From Nguyenibacter vanlangensis (lineage in GTDB: Bacteria > Pseudomonadota > Alphaproteobacteria > Acetobacterales > Acetobacteraceae): a DNA stretch of 64,000 bases. Made by a program: the position numbers and the translations under genes. This document shows positions 9,100 through 18,321 of the stretch, one piece after another (position 1 is the first letter of the stretch; the number at the start of each line of letters is the position of its first letter). Location of the stretch: positions 1-64,000 of the forward strand of contig NZ_JABXXP010000001.1 in assembly GCF_013376155.1 (NCBI RefSeq). Direction: 5' to 3'. Under the pieces are notes generated by a model. That model was not told where the DNA came from. It made no database searches and saw only the letters and a list, made by a program, of their open reading frames with translations.

Positions 9100-9119
9100 A
9101 GGACATGTCCCGGATCGGG

Positions 9120-11612
9120 TCAGAGGGAGAGGTCCAGTTGCATGTAGTAATAGCCGCCGAACAGACCCATCTGCTGAACATCCATGTTATAGATTTCGGA
9201 TCCGAGATATTGCACCGCGTACGGAAGCTTGCGGGGATAGGCGTTGCCGACATTGTTGGCGCCCAACGTGGCGTGCAGGCGCGGCGTCACCTGATAGCCG
9301 ATCGCAAGGTCGGTCTGAAAGCGCGGCGTCTGGACCCAGCGCAGGAACTGCGTGACCGAATTGACCATGGAAGCCGGCACGTCGTTCCAATAGGTATTGT
9401 TCGACGTCGTGCGTCCGTAGCGGGTTTCATGCACCGAGAAATCCAGCTTTCCCCAGGTCCAGCGGCCGCCGAAGATCAGCTTGTTGCGCGGCATGTACGA
9501 GGTCAGGAACGACCTCTGCTGCGCGTTCAGCAGCGTGTTCCCGTTCAGGTCGGTTCCGACGGAACGGACGTTGGTCTGGTTGAAATTGACCGCCGCGTCC
9601 CAGTTGATTCTTCCATATCGGCCCAGATTGGTCAGATAGGTGGCCGTGATGTCCATGCCGCGCGTGCGCGTCGATGCACCGTTCGTCTCATACTGTGCCG
9701 TGGCGGTCGCCGACGTGGAGGGAAAGAAGAGACCCGACAGTTCCATCGCCTCAATGGCCTTGGCACCACCATAGACGCCACCGATCACGATACGGTCACG
9801 AATGTCGATCTGATAGGCATCCAGGGAGACATGCATATTCGGGATCGGATTGAGGATGATGCCGGCGCTGAAGCTCGTCGAGCGTTCGGGCTTCAGCGGC
9901 CGGGCGCCCAGCAGCCTGGCGCCGGGCGAGTGCACGCCCAGGACACCGGAGGCCGATGTCGGCGATTCCGTCAGACTGGAAAAGTTCTGCTCGGCGAGGG
10001 TCGGCGCGCGGAAACCGCTGCTGACGGTGCCACGAACGGCAAGATACCTGTTCAGGTCATAACGGGTTGAGACCTTGCCGATCTCGGTATCGCCGACATC
10101 GGTGTAATGTTCGAACCGTCCAGCAAAATCCGCTTTCCATCCCTTCAGGAACTCCGTCCCGACATCGATATACCCCGCCGTCACGTCGCGGCTCGACGTG
10201 CTGGCGAGGCCCGGCGGAATCGCATGCTGGCCCTGGGCGCCCGATATATAATAGGCGTCGTAATCGCCGGCACCGATCTTGTAGGTCTCGTACCGATATT
10301 CGGCACCGATCGAGAAATTGAGTGGGCCCGCCAGAATACCCGTATCGAAGCTGCGCCGGAAGTCGAGATTGTTCGTCCATTGCGTGGCCGTATAGGCAGT
10401 CTGGTGGAATTCGGTCGGTGTATAGCCGTAGGTCTGGAGAAAGCTCTGGCTGCCGGTATTGGCGATGTTCACGTCGTTATGGTTGCCGCCGTACGTCGTC
10501 GACAGATCGAAATCGAAGCCCAGGAACGCCTTCCCTTTGAAGCCGACCGTAACACCGTAATCGGTCTCGTCGGTCTGGATGATGGGGACATAGCCGTTAG
10601 GGAAGAGCGTGGGGAAGGTCGCCCCCGGCACGTCCACACCGGTCCGGAAATTCTGCAGCGCGTCGGCGACCTTATGGCCGAAGGTCGAGAAGGAATAAAG
10701 CGTCAGGCCGTTCTCGACGTTGTATTCCATATTGTAGCCGAGCACGACCTGGACCGCGCGCGGCATGCTCATGATCGGATTATCGTATCTGTTCGTACGC
10801 TTGTCCCATCCGCCACGGATGGCATGATCCTGGAACTTGAAGTCCGCGCCTAGGTTGAAGAAGCCGTCGTTCGGCAATGCGAATCCGGCCCCGATATAAT
10901 CCTTCGAGGTAAAACCGTCGCCCTTGTAATATCCGCCATTATTGGCCGACATCTGGATGCCATGCTTGCGGTGCGTCAGAATGACGTTGATGACCCCCGC
11001 GATGGCGTCCGACCCGTACTGGGCGGCTGCACCGTCTTCCAGCACCTCGATATGATCGATTTCCGAGACCGGAATCATGTCGATATCGACCGGCGTGGTC
11101 CCCTGTTGCGGACCGGGCGCGTAATAGACCGTCGACGTGGTGTGGCGGCGCTTGCCATCGACCAGAATGAGTGTCTGGTTCGACGTCAGGCCGCGCATGT
11201 TGATCGAGTCAATCGTATTGGCCGTCCCCGTACCGACGGTCTGGCGGGTCAGAGACGGAATCAGCGTGGTCAGCGCATCGCGCAGGTCGGCCTGCCCGGT
11301 GGATTTGAGCTGCGCCGCCGAGATGACGACCACAGGGCTGATACTGTCGCGCGCTCTCGCGTGCGGATCGCGCGTTCCTGTCACGATCACCTGCTCCTCG
11401 GCATCTCCCGAGGCATAATGGCGTGCGGCAGGGGCCTTGACTGGCGCCAGGACAGAGGCTGCCGTCGGCGCGGGCGTCGAGCCAGCGGCGGCATGACCCT
11501 TTGCCGCACGCGCCGACTTGGTATTCGTGCCGGTCGCCGCAAAACCCTTGGACGCGATCACGGCCGGAAGTACAACGGCAAGAGCCGTCGAGAAAAGTGC
11601 CTGACGTTTCAT
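9120..11612 (-). CDS. TonB-dependent outer membrane receptor
   Basis: An 830-residue receptor from the ATG at 11610-11612, which has GGAG five bases upstream; the open frame continues to 11663, but that extension is Arg-rich and precedes the signal peptide. A signal sequence (KRQALFSTALAVVLPAVIA) is followed by a linker, a VIVTGTRD stretch resembling the TonB box/plug entry, the plug domain (LRDALTTLIPSL, INMRGL, LVDGKRR) and a long beta-barrel. It ends in LDLSL instead of the common terminal Phe. Such proteins import iron chelates, cobalamin or other scarce ligands using TonB energy; the ligand is not evident. AbrB lies downstream on the same strand. Confidence 0.9.
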   Translation of the reverse strand: MKRQALFSTALAVVLPAVIASKGFAATGTNTKSARAAKGHAAAGSTPAPTAASVLAPVKAPAARHYASGDAEEQVIVTGTRDPHARARDSISPVVVISAAQLKSTGQADLRDALTTLIPSLTRQTVGTGTANTIDSINMRGLTSNQTLILVDGKRRHTTSTVYYAPGPQQGTTPVDIDMIPVSEIDHIEVLEDGAAAQYGSDAIAGVINVILTHRKHGIQMSANNGGYYKGDGFTSKDYIGAGFALPNDGFFNLGADFKFQDHAIRGGWDKRTNRYDNPIMSMPRAVQVVLGYNMEYNVENGLTLYSFSTFGHKVADALQNFRTGVDVPGATFPTLFPNGYVPIIQTDETDYGVTVGFKGKAFLGFDFDLSTTYGGNHNDVNIANTGSQSFLQTYGYTPTEFHQTAYTATQWTNNLDFRRSFDTGILAGPLNFSIGAEYRYETYKIGAGDYDAYYISGAQGQHAIPPGLASTSSRDVTAGYIDVGTEFLKGWKADFAGRFEHYTDVGDTEIGKVSTRYDLNRYLAVRGTVSSGFRAPTLAEQNFSSLTESPTSASGVLGVHSPGARLLGARPLKPERSTSFSAGIILNPIPNMHVSLDAYQIDIRDRIVIGGVYGGAKAIEAMELSGLFFPSTSATATAQYETNGASTRTRGMDITATYLTNLGRYGRINWDAAVNFNQTNVRSVGTDLNGNTLLNAQQRSFLTSYMPRNKLIFGGRWTWGKLDFSVHETRYGRTTSNNTYWNDVPASMVNSVTQFLRWVQTPRFQTDLAIGYQVTPRLHATLGANNVGNAYPRKLPYAVQYLGSEIYNMDVQQMGLFGGYYYMQLDLSL

Positions 11613-12087
11613 TCTGCTCCGCCTTCTTCGCCTCTTTTGCGCCGCCGACGCGGAAGTCTCCAACCACGGATCATTCCGGCCGGACGGCTACCTCATTCCG
11701 CCAGGCCCCGAACCCGATCCATGAAGGAGCCTACCTCAGTTCGAATAGGTAACAAAACATATATGGGTCCCGACCCGATATTGTTTTTACGGTTAAGATG
11801 AAAAGAATTCATGGAAAGATTGGATGTTGTCCTTCCCCAGATGCGTGGGCATGACCTCGCCCGCCAAGGAGCAGCCAACCGGGATTTTTGTCTCTGCCGG
11901 GTCCTGGGAGTTCCGATTTCGTAATAATGTGATATCGATGTGCTTCCCCATGAGGAAAATAGAAATGTCGCCTTCTCGAACCGAGGAAATTCCAAGTAGA
12001 ATCGGAACGGTCGAGCAATGGCTTGATCCCCTACGCATTCGCTCGGCCACATCGTGCTGGCGCCCAACAGGACAGGAGTGAAACCCG
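11613..12087 (+). other. 475-bp intergenic region between divergent genes
   Basis: This stretch separates the TonB-dependent receptor (minus) from the flavoprotein (plus) and must hold both promoters. It is more AT-rich than the flanks around 11750-11820 and 11920-11970. Several short frames exist on both strands, but none has a recognisable domain, a good ribosome-binding site or consistent GC3 bias. No convincing Fur-box or hairpin was seen. Confidence 0.6.
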
Positions 12088-13245
12088 ATGCTTTTAAAGA
12101 GACGACACCTGCTGATGGGCCTTGCCGGCACGGCGGCACCCACAGCCCTGGCCGCGTCGCCCCGCAAATCGGTGGTCGTCGTGGGAGCCGGCATCATCGG
12201 CGCATCGGTCGGCTATCACCTTGCCTCCTACGGTGCTGACGTCACGATTATCGACCGTGCCGGCCCGGGGCAGGAAACCACGGCCAAATCCTTTGCCTGG
12301 CTGAACGCGTTCAACAAGAAACCCTATTCCTATTATACATTGAACATGCTCGGCATCCTGGGCTGGCGTCGCCTCCAGCAGGAGATCGGCAACGACCTCG
12401 CCATTCAGTGGGGCGGCGGCGTCGCGTGGCACGCCGACGAGCAGAATGCCGTGGAAGAAACGCTGGACATCATTCGCCGGCTCGAAGGCTGGGGTTATCC
12501 CATCCGCAGGACCGGCAAGGCGGAGGTCGAGGCCCAGTTGCCGGGCGTTCGCACCGGATCGTGCGCCATTGCCTGGAAATCCGATATCGACGGGACGGTG
12601 GACCCGGTCGCCGCGGCAAAGGCCCTGGTCGCGGCCGCGGCCGGAAAGGGCGCGCGCCTGGCCATGGGCACGAACGTGCTGGCGCTTGACCGGACGGGCG
12701 GGCATGTAACGGGCGTGCAGACAAGCAAGGGCCTGATCCGCGCGGATCACGTCGTGCTCTGCATGGGCAATGATACACCGGCGATGGCGGCAACGGCCGG
12801 ATTGAAGACCCCCCTCAAGGAATCAAGAGGTGTCCTGGCCCATACCGAGCCGCTTCGCCCCCTTTTCGGACAGGTCATCATGCCGCCGGGCTGCGACATC
12901 AAGCAGAATCCCGATGGACGCCTTGTCACCGGCTCCAATTTCGGCGACAGCGGCGATACGCCGGCCAACGCCGCCACGGGGGCGAGATTCCTGGCGCAGG
13001 TCCGAAAGTTCTTCCCCCACTTGCCCCCCATGCCGCTCGAATTCATGACCCTCGGTCACAGGGTCCTGCCGGTCGACGGGCACCCTATCGTCGGCGCTTC
13101 GGCCAGCGATCCGAACGTCTACGCCGCCGTCATGCACAGCGGCATGACGCAGGCGCCGATCATGGGGCAGTGCATCGCGATGGAGGTCCTGAACGGTGTT
13201 TCCGTCGACTGGCTCTCCGATTATCGGCCCAGCCGGTTCGCGTGA
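12088..13245 (+). CDS. FAD-dependent oxidoreductase (DAO family) with N-terminal signal
   Basis: A 385-residue D-amino-acid-oxidase-superfamily flavoprotein. Residues 1-25 look like an export signal of Tat type (KRRHLLMGLAG and an Ala-rich end), and the FAD-binding motif GAGIIG follows at 33-38. Conserved downstream elements include AKSFAWLNA, the substrate-domain QWGGGVAWH and a C-terminal FAD-contact region (AVMHSGMTQAPIMG). It differs from the cytosolic DAO-like enzyme at 4200 by its exported position. A periplasmic location would let it feed electrons to the respiratory chain; the acceptor is unknown. It stands alone, with a 475-bp upstream region. Confidence 0.87.
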   Translation: MLLKRRHLLMGLAGTAAPTALAASPRKSVVVVGAGIIGASVGYHLASYGADVTIIDRAGPGQETTAKSFAWLNAFNKKPYSYYTLNMLGILGWRRLQQEIGNDLAIQWGGGVAWHADEQNAVEETLDIIRRLEGWGYPIRRTGKAEVEAQLPGVRTGSCAIAWKSDIDGTVDPVAAAKALVAAAAGKGARLAMGTNVLALDRTGGHVTGVQTSKGLIRADHVVLCMGNDTPAMAATAGLKTPLKESRGVLAHTEPLRPLFGQVIMPPGCDIKQNPDGRLVTGSNFGDSGDTPANAATGARFLAQVRKFFPHLPPMPLEFMTLGHRVLPVDGHPIVGASASDPNVYAAVMHSGMTQAPIMGQCIAMEVLNGVSVDWLSDYRPSRFA

Positions 13246-13314
13246 CCGTCAGCGCATTCCATGCGGGAAGTCATGAACGGCCTTCCCAGCATCCCCCGAG
13301 CCAGGTCTCGCCCC

Positions 13315-14430
13315 CTATCCGGCCCGCAGATGAAACCGCGTCATTTCGGACGGCACGCCCAGACGGAGTGCGAAGCCGGGCCAGAGACCGGTCCCGTTAC
13401 TGACATAAAGCGTCATGCCGGCCACATCGTATCGCCCGGAGACGAAACCGTTATTGCCGCGCGCGACGAGTCGGTCGAGGCCGAGGATCATCCCGCCATG
13501 CGTATGGCCCGAGAGCTGAAGCGCCACGCCGCGGGCTGCCGCAGCGGGGGCGTCGCCGGGCTGATGATCGAGCAGCACGACCGGCGCATCCCGAGGGCTC
13601 CCGTCCAGCGCCGCGTCGAGATCCGGGACCGTATGCCCGTGCCTGTGTGCGGAACGATCGGTCACCCCGGCGATCACCAGAGACGCCGTCCCGCGCGTGA
13701 TGATCCTGTGCTGGTTTTCCAGCACATCGAAACCCAGCGCCGACAGATGGCGCATCCAGTCCGCATAGTCGAAAAAATATTCATGGTTGCCCGGAGCGGC
13801 CAGAACGCCGTCCGGCGCACGCAGCCGCGCGAGCGGCGCGATGTCGGCACGGCGCATATCCACTGATCCGTCGATGAAATCCCCGGTCACGACGATCAGG
13901 TCGGCGCCCGCCGCGTTGGCCCGCGCCACGACACGGGCGGCCCATTTCGCAGAGAAGAGCCGCGTGATATGCAGATCACTCAACTGGAGCAGCCGATATC
14001 CGTCGAACAGCGGGGACAATCCGCGTATGACGACGATCTCGTCCCTGACGGGCGGCACCCGCAGCGCATTGACGACGCCGGTTGCCGCCAGCAGCGCGGC
14101 CACTCCACCCACCGCAATGCGGGCTTCCGCGCCGATATGAACCGGCTGCCATGTCACCAGCGCGATCACCAACACGCCGCAATCGAGCGCGAGCTGGAGC
14201 AGCGTGAGAAACAGGACCGTCCCGACCGCCCAGTTGAACAGGATGATGAGCGGCTTCGGGAACTCCGGCGCGAACACCGAGCCCGAGGAGAGCCTGCTCC
14301 AGAACTGGTATTGCGACGCCACGATGACGCAGACGGCCACCAGGACTTTCACGGCCAGGGGAAGAGGCAGCGGCCATAACCAGTTCAGGATCACGATCGA
14401 CAGGAGCAGGCCGAAAATAATGACGCGCAA
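13315..14430 (-). CDS. metallophosphoesterase with N-terminal membrane segments
   Basis: The C-terminal half carries the calcineurin-like phosphoesterase motifs: SDLHI (D-x-H), VTGDFIDGS, the GNHEYF motif and SGHTHGG. The N-terminal half has about four hydrophobic segments (VIIFGLLLSIVILNWLW and following), giving a YaeI/YkuE-like membrane-anchored enzyme. The frame is open to 14670 but that part overlaps the SDR gene and is Arg-rich; a TTG at 14428-14430 with GAGGA upstream gives a 371-residue protein starting right before the first helix. The start is therefore moderately certain. Substrate may be a phospholipid head group or nucleotide; this is inference. Confidence 0.85.
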   Translation of the reverse strand: MRVIIFGLLLSIVILNWLWPLPLPLAVKVLVAVCVIVASQYQFWSRLSSGSVFAPEFPKPLIILFNWAVGTVLFLTLLQLALDCGVLVIALVTWQPVHIGAEARIAVGGVAALLAATGVVNALRVPPVRDEIVVIRGLSPLFDGYRLLQLSDLHITRLFSAKWAARVVARANAAGADLIVVTGDFIDGSVDMRRADIAPLARLRAPDGVLAAPGNHEYFFDYADWMRHLSALGFDVLENQHRIITRGTASLVIAGVTDRSAHRHGHTVPDLDAALDGSPRDAPVVLLDHQPGDAPAAAARGVALQLSGHTHGGMILGLDRLVARGNNGFVSGRYDVAGMTLYVSNGTGLWPGFALRLGVPSEMTRFHLRAG

Positions 14431-14542
14431 GAGTGTAGGATCCTCATGGGTAAGCAGAAGAGCCGGCGGCTTGACTGCCTCCGCCGTCCGGTTGCGCGGT
14501 CGTGACCCTACGCCGGATCGAAGTGCGGTTCGCGCGAACGCC

Positions 14543-15523
14543 TCAGGCGAAGCGTTCCCCGACCATGTCCTCGCTTTTCGTCCACAGGGCCTCGGCGCGT
14601 GCCGGATCGAGAGCGTAGGCGCGTACCCCCGCATTGACCAGACTGATCGGCTGATCGTCCGGCACGACATCGCTGACGCGGCAATTCTCGCAATAGCGCC
14701 CGCCTACCGCGTCGGCCCCGGCGACCACGCCGGCCCATACGGATGTTGCTGCGCCCTGCGGAATGCTCTTGAACTGGAACGGCTTCTGGCCCTCGGCGGC
14801 GGCCTGCTCATTGATCCGGCTCACCATGGCTTCGATCTCACCGGGCGCCATATGCCGCGCCAGTTCCGTCATGATTCCACCGGGATGCACCGCCGTCGCC
14901 CGCACGCCCCGCGCGCGATGCCGTGCATCGAATGCGACGGCGAAGAGAATGTTGGCGGTCTTGGAGCGCCCATAGGCCACGAACGGCTCATAAGGCGTAT
15001 GCTCGAAATTAGGGTCGTCAAGATCGACGTTGGCGAAGCGATGTCCGGCCGACGACACATTGACCAGCCGGGCGCCGTCACGCATCAGGCCGGCGATCCG
15101 GTTGACCAGGACGAAATGTCCCAGATGATTGGTGCCGAACTGCGTCTCGAACCCGTCCTTCGTATGCCCGAACGGCGTCGCCATGACGCCTGCATTGGCG
15201 ATCACCAGATCGAACGGCGCGCCTTGCGCGTTCAGACGGTCGGCGCAGGCCCGCACGCTCGCCAGATCCGCGAGGTCCAGAGCGGTCAGTTCGAACGCGC
15301 CGCCGCCCTGGTCCGCAGCCGCGCGAACCTGTTCCGTCGCGCGCTCCGCTTTCGCAAGATCGCGCGCCGCGCCCACGACATGCGCGCCATGAGCCACCAG
15401 CGCCCGGGCCGTCTCGACGCCCAGCCCGGCGGAAACGCCGGTCACGAGAACGCGCCTGCCCTTCAGGGACACGCCGGAGAGAACATCGTCGGTCGTCGAG
15501 GTTGCGCCAAAAATCTGTGTCAT
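14543..15523 (-). CDS. SDR family NAD(P)-dependent oxidoreductase
   Basis: A 326-residue short-chain dehydrogenase of the longer retinol-dehydrogenase/WWOX-like type. The cofactor motif TGVSAGLG, an ANAGV motif, the catalytic Ser in VNVSSAG and the active-site YGRSK are all present. The ATG at 15523 has GAGGAG just upstream and is preferred to the longer frame to 15571, which would run into the operator region. It is divergent from the TetR gene at 15645 across a 121-bp gap containing a strong inverted repeat, so TetR repression is likely. Substrate unknown. Confidence 0.9.
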   Translation of the reverse strand: MTQIFGATSTTDDVLSGVSLKGRRVLVTGVSAGLGVETARALVAHGAHVVGAARDLAKAERATEQVRAAADQGGGAFELTALDLADLASVRACADRLNAQGAPFDLVIANAGVMATPFGHTKDGFETQFGTNHLGHFVLVNRIAGLMRDGARLVNVSSAGHRFANVDLDDPNFEHTPYEPFVAYGRSKTANILFAVAFDARHRARGVRATAVHPGGIMTELARHMAPGEIEAMVSRINEQAAAEGQKPFQFKSIPQGAATSVWAGVVAGADAVGGRYCENCRVSDVVPDDQPISLVNAGVRAYALDPARAEALWTKSEDMVGERFA

Positions 15524-15585
15524 CGGTGGAACTCCTCGAAATGGAACATGCATTTCTTGCCGAAACGGCACTCGGTGTCATATGT

Positions 15586-15624
15586 GGAGTATCGCTCCGT
15601 TTTATATATACGGAGCGATACTCC
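15586..15624. promoter_or_regulatory. TetR operator: 14-bp perfect inverted repeat of nested palindromes
   Basis: GGAGTATCGCTCCG at 15586-15599 is repeated as its exact reverse complement at 15611-15624, separated by 11 AT-rich bases. Each arm is itself an imperfect palindrome (GGAG-N5-CTCC), so the site could hold two TetR dimers side by side or be read as one large dyad. It lies between the divergent SDR and TetR starts, where it would cover both promoters. Autoregulation plus repression of the SDR gene is inferred. Confidence 0.8.
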
Positions 15625-15644
15625 GTTTAACAAGAGGGGGACAG

Positions 15645-16226
15645 ATGACCAACGTGAAAACGCCCCGCCGCCGACCGCGCAGCGACGGACAACGCAACAG
15701 AGAACATCTCCTGGAAGTGGCCAAAGCCGCGTTTACGGCGGGCGAAGTCGACATTCCTCTGGATGAAGTCGCGCGGCGCGCGGATGTGGGCATCGGAACG
15801 CTCTATCGTCACTTTCCCAGTCGCGACGCTCTTATCGAGGCGGTCTATCGCGCTGAACTGGACCGCCTTGCCGAATCAGCGCCGGTTCTTGCAGCGGAAC
15901 ATCCGCCGGTGGAGGCCCTTCGCGCATGGATGCGATTATTCGTGGATTACATCGCCGCCAAGCAGGTCATCGCACCGGCACTCAATAGGCTGGTCGGAGG
16001 AACGAGCACGCTTTATGCTCAGTCCGGCGCCGTCCTCCAGACTGCGATCGACAAGCTCGTAGCTGCTGCGGTGGAAAGCGGGGATCTCAACGCGGATATC
16101 GAGCCGCTCGATCTGCTTCGCGCCCTGGCTGGCGTCTCCAATTTCTCGTCCGGGCCGGGCTGGGAGAAAAGCGCGAAACGCCTCGTTGACATTCTCATCG
16201 CGGGCTCGCGGTCATCAGCGTCGTAA
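15645..16226 (+). CDS. TetR/AcrR family transcriptional regulator
   Basis: A 193-residue repressor. The start at 15645 follows GAGGGGG; the frame is open from 15582 but that part is operator. The N-terminal helix-turn-helix is clear: LDEVARRADVGIGTLYRHFPSRDALIEAVY. The C-terminal ligand domain (LDRLAESAPVLAAEHPPVEALRAW) matches the type often found beside SDR genes in proteobacteria. It faces the SDR gene across the inverted repeat at 15586-15624 and most likely represses both genes until a small ligand binds. Confidence 0.92.
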   Translation: MTNVKTPRRRPRSDGQRNREHLLEVAKAAFTAGEVDIPLDEVARRADVGIGTLYRHFPSRDALIEAVYRAELDRLAESAPVLAAEHPPVEALRAWMRLFVDYIAAKQVIAPALNRLVGGTSTLYAQSGAVLQTAIDKLVAAAVESGDLNADIEPLDLLRALAGVSNFSSGPGWEKSAKRLVDILIAGSRSSAS

Positions 16227-16435
16227 CGACGCAGGTCCCACGGCTTTGTCCGCTTAGCGGTCCCACTGCTCGTATTTTTCGCAATGCTGCAAATGAGGCC
16301 GCAACAGCCGCGATTGCATCACCTTCAGACTGAACACCATACGGCGCCATCGGAAATCCACAAGACGCTCACCGGGCAGGCCCTGCTCGTATACCGCGCC
16401 CCTCTTTGCAGAGCTTCTTGCCGGCCACGTCTCCG

Positions 16436-17644
16436 TCACCGGCTCACCATCATTCGGTCGTTCAAAATCCGAATCGAGCGCGAGAATAAAAGCATGATGA
16501 CGCTGGCAGCGGCGATTCCACTGCCCACCGCCAGCAAGCGCGCCGTGCCGAGCGCGTGCGCCAGCAGACCGCACGACGCATAGGCGACCGGCGCCATTCC
16601 CTGTGCACATACGCTGAAAATGGCGCTGACACGCGACACGGCCTCTTCGGGAACGTTCCGCTGTATCGTCGTCTGCGCGACAAGGTTCTGGACCACCATC
16701 CCGGCCCCGAACGCGACCCCGCCCAGGGCCAGAAACGGCACCCCCACCCCGTTCAGCAGCAGAAGCAGCGGGATGATCGACACCGCCGTCGCGACCTCGT
16801 ACATCACAAGCGGGCGTGACGCCCGGACGACCAGCAGAATGAGCGCGGCCAGGATACCCCCGACGCCGATCCCGGCCGACACGATGCCCCAGGACCGGGC
16901 GCCATGGCTGGCAGTCGCCAGCGACGCCGGCCCCAGGACGAGGAAGGGGGCGAAAACCGCCAGGTTCATGACCCCGTACTGCATGGTGATCAGTTGCAGC
17001 CAGCGCAGACGGCGAAACACCGCCCAGCCGGTGGCCAGGCGCGCGGCAAATGACGTGTGCGGACGTTCTGGCATGGCGCGGATTTCCAGCCTGGCAAGGC
17101 AGAGCGCGCTGAAGGCATAGGTCAGGGCATTGAAACCGATCGCCAGCACCGGCCCGTGGCTGGCGATCAGCAGTCCGGACAGCATGGGCCCCAGGATTGC
17201 GGTGATGGAGCCGGCAAGACTCAGAAGACTGTTCACCCGATGCAGATGCCACGCCTCGACCAGAAGCGGAATCAGGCCGAATTCCGCCGGCCCGTAAAAC
17301 GCGTTGCCGGTTCCGATCAGCGCCACCAGCACAATCAGCAGCGGGATCGACGGATGGGGCCCGGACATCAGGACGGCGATCAGCCCCTGGCTGGCACAGC
17401 GCAACAGGTCCGCACCGATCATCAGGCCGCGCCGTGACCACCGATCAGCGATCGCGCCGGCCGGCAGGGTCAGCAGCACCGTGGGCGCCGCCTGTGCCGC
17501 CAGGACGAGGCCAAGGACGATGGTGGATTGGCCATGCAGCAGCAGCGCGAACGTCAATGCCAGGCTGACCATGGACGTGCCCAGCGTCGATACCGTCGTC
17601 GCCACAAGATACAGGCCGACATTCCGGGTCAGCCAGTGCCTCAT
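16436..17644 (-). CDS. MFS transporter, EntS/MFS_3-like (12 TM)
   Basis: A 402-residue major facilitator protein starting at MRHWLTRNVGLYL. It has a first helix followed by a motif-A loop (GAIADRWSRRGLMIGADLLR) and about twelve hydrophobic segments, resembling the enterobactin exporter EntS group. These proteins usually export siderophores, drugs or metabolites from the cytoplasm. No siderophore gene is nearby. It converges with the TetR gene after a 209-bp gap in which I see no gene. An overlapping minus frame reaching 16254 is a shadow, as it lacks any hydrophobic pattern. Confidence 0.87.
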   Translation of the reverse strand: MRHWLTRNVGLYLVATTVSTLGTSMVSLALTFALLLHGQSTIVLGLVLAAQAAPTVLLTLPAGAIADRWSRRGLMIGADLLRCASQGLIAVLMSGPHPSIPLLIVLVALIGTGNAFYGPAEFGLIPLLVEAWHLHRVNSLLSLAGSITAILGPMLSGLLIASHGPVLAIGFNALTYAFSALCLARLEIRAMPERPHTSFAARLATGWAVFRRLRWLQLITMQYGVMNLAVFAPFLVLGPASLATASHGARSWGIVSAGIGVGGILAALILLVVRASRPLVMYEVATAVSIIPLLLLLNGVGVPFLALGGVAFGAGMVVQNLVAQTTIQRNVPEEAVSRVSAIFSVCAQGMAPVAYASCGLLAHALGTARLLAVGSGIAAASVIMLLFSRSIRILNDRMMVSR

Positions 17645-17828
17645 CGACCGCGGGCACTGGCGTGGGTGGGAAAAGGCGACACGCGACGCTCCGAAAGATC
17701 CAAGGAAGTTCCAGACGGACCCGTCCTGAAGACAGGGCGGCGGCCGATCAGTTCATGAACGCCGATAAAACCCGCATCGTCGCCATCTGTTCCCGTCCGG
17801 CACACGGCTCTGCCGGGGAGCAGACCCG

Positions 17829-18035
17829 ATGCCCGCCGGCTGCAAACGTGATGCCGGCGCCACGGAAGGCGACGTCACCGCCAACGAAGACTTGATGCGC
17901 GAGCATGGCGTGTTGCGGCGTATTCTGACTGTCTATCGCGAGGCCGCGCCGTGCATCGAGGCCGTGCATCGAGACGAATGCCGCAAACGTGGACATGGCG
18001 GCGCTCCTTCGGTTCACGGATATGGCTCTAGCTGA
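17829..18035 (+). pseudogene. hemerythrin-domain protein remnant
   Basis: The segment ANEDLMREHGVLRRILTVYREAA is the first helix of bacterial hemerythrin-like (HHE) domains, with the metal-binding His of the REHGVLRR pattern. After it the frame degenerates into a Cys/Arg/Gly-rich tail and stops at 18035, so the other iron ligands of the four-helix bundle are gone. The upstream residues resemble the linker of exported hemerythrins, but no signal peptide is left in frame. Hairpins begin 25 bp downstream. It is probably the relic of an oxygen- or NO-binding protein. Confidence 0.55.
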
Positions 18036-18060
18036 TTGTTTTGGCGCGCATCTTTATCCA

Positions 18061-18080
18061 ACCGGATGCGTCCATCCGGT
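18061..18080. repeat. short perfect hairpin (first of three)
   Basis: ACCGGATG at 18061-18068 is the reverse complement of CATCCGGT at 18073-18080, with a 4-base loop. It immediately precedes two longer hairpins in a gene-free stretch. Confidence 0.65.
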
Positions 18081-18090
18081 CGGATGATGC

Positions 18091-18148
18091 TTTAGTGCCC
18101 TGCCCGAGAAATTCTTATGAGAATTTCTCGGATCAGCAGGCCACTAAA
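18091..18148. repeat. long two-stage inverted repeat, REP/MITE-like
   Basis: The inner arms CCGAGAAATTCT (18104-18115) and AGAATTTCTCGG (18120-18131) are perfect with a 4-base loop. Outer arms at 18091-18103 and 18136-18148 match at 12 of 13 bases (TTTAGTG against CACTAAA at the tips). The whole can fold into one long stem with a small bulge. There is no T-run, so a simple terminator is less likely than an extragenic palindromic element. Confidence 0.7.
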
Positions 18149-18157
18149 ATATTGATT

Positions 18158-18212
18158 CTAGTGTCTTTTCGATTCCGAAATTCGCTTGCCAATTTCGGAA
18201 TCGGAACACTAG
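18158..18212. repeat. second long inverted repeat with CTAGTGT/ACACTAG tips
   Basis: Inner arms GATTCCGAAATT (18171-18182) and AATTTCGGAATC (18191-18202) are perfect with an 8-base loop. Outer tips CTAGTGT (18158-18164) and ACACTAG (18206-18212) are also perfect. The tip sequence (TAGTG/CACTA) and the two-stage form resemble the neighbouring element at 18091, so the two are likely members of one repeat family placed in tandem, 110 bp upstream of the DUF6328 gene. Confidence 0.7.
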
Positions 18213-18321
18213 GCCTCAGCGAACCGGCCGGGTCCACCGCGCCACCTCCCGGCGGCTGGCACGTCACCCGGAACGCTCCGAAGCCGCCGGTCTGCGACGC
18301 GCAGCAGGAGAGCAACGAACC

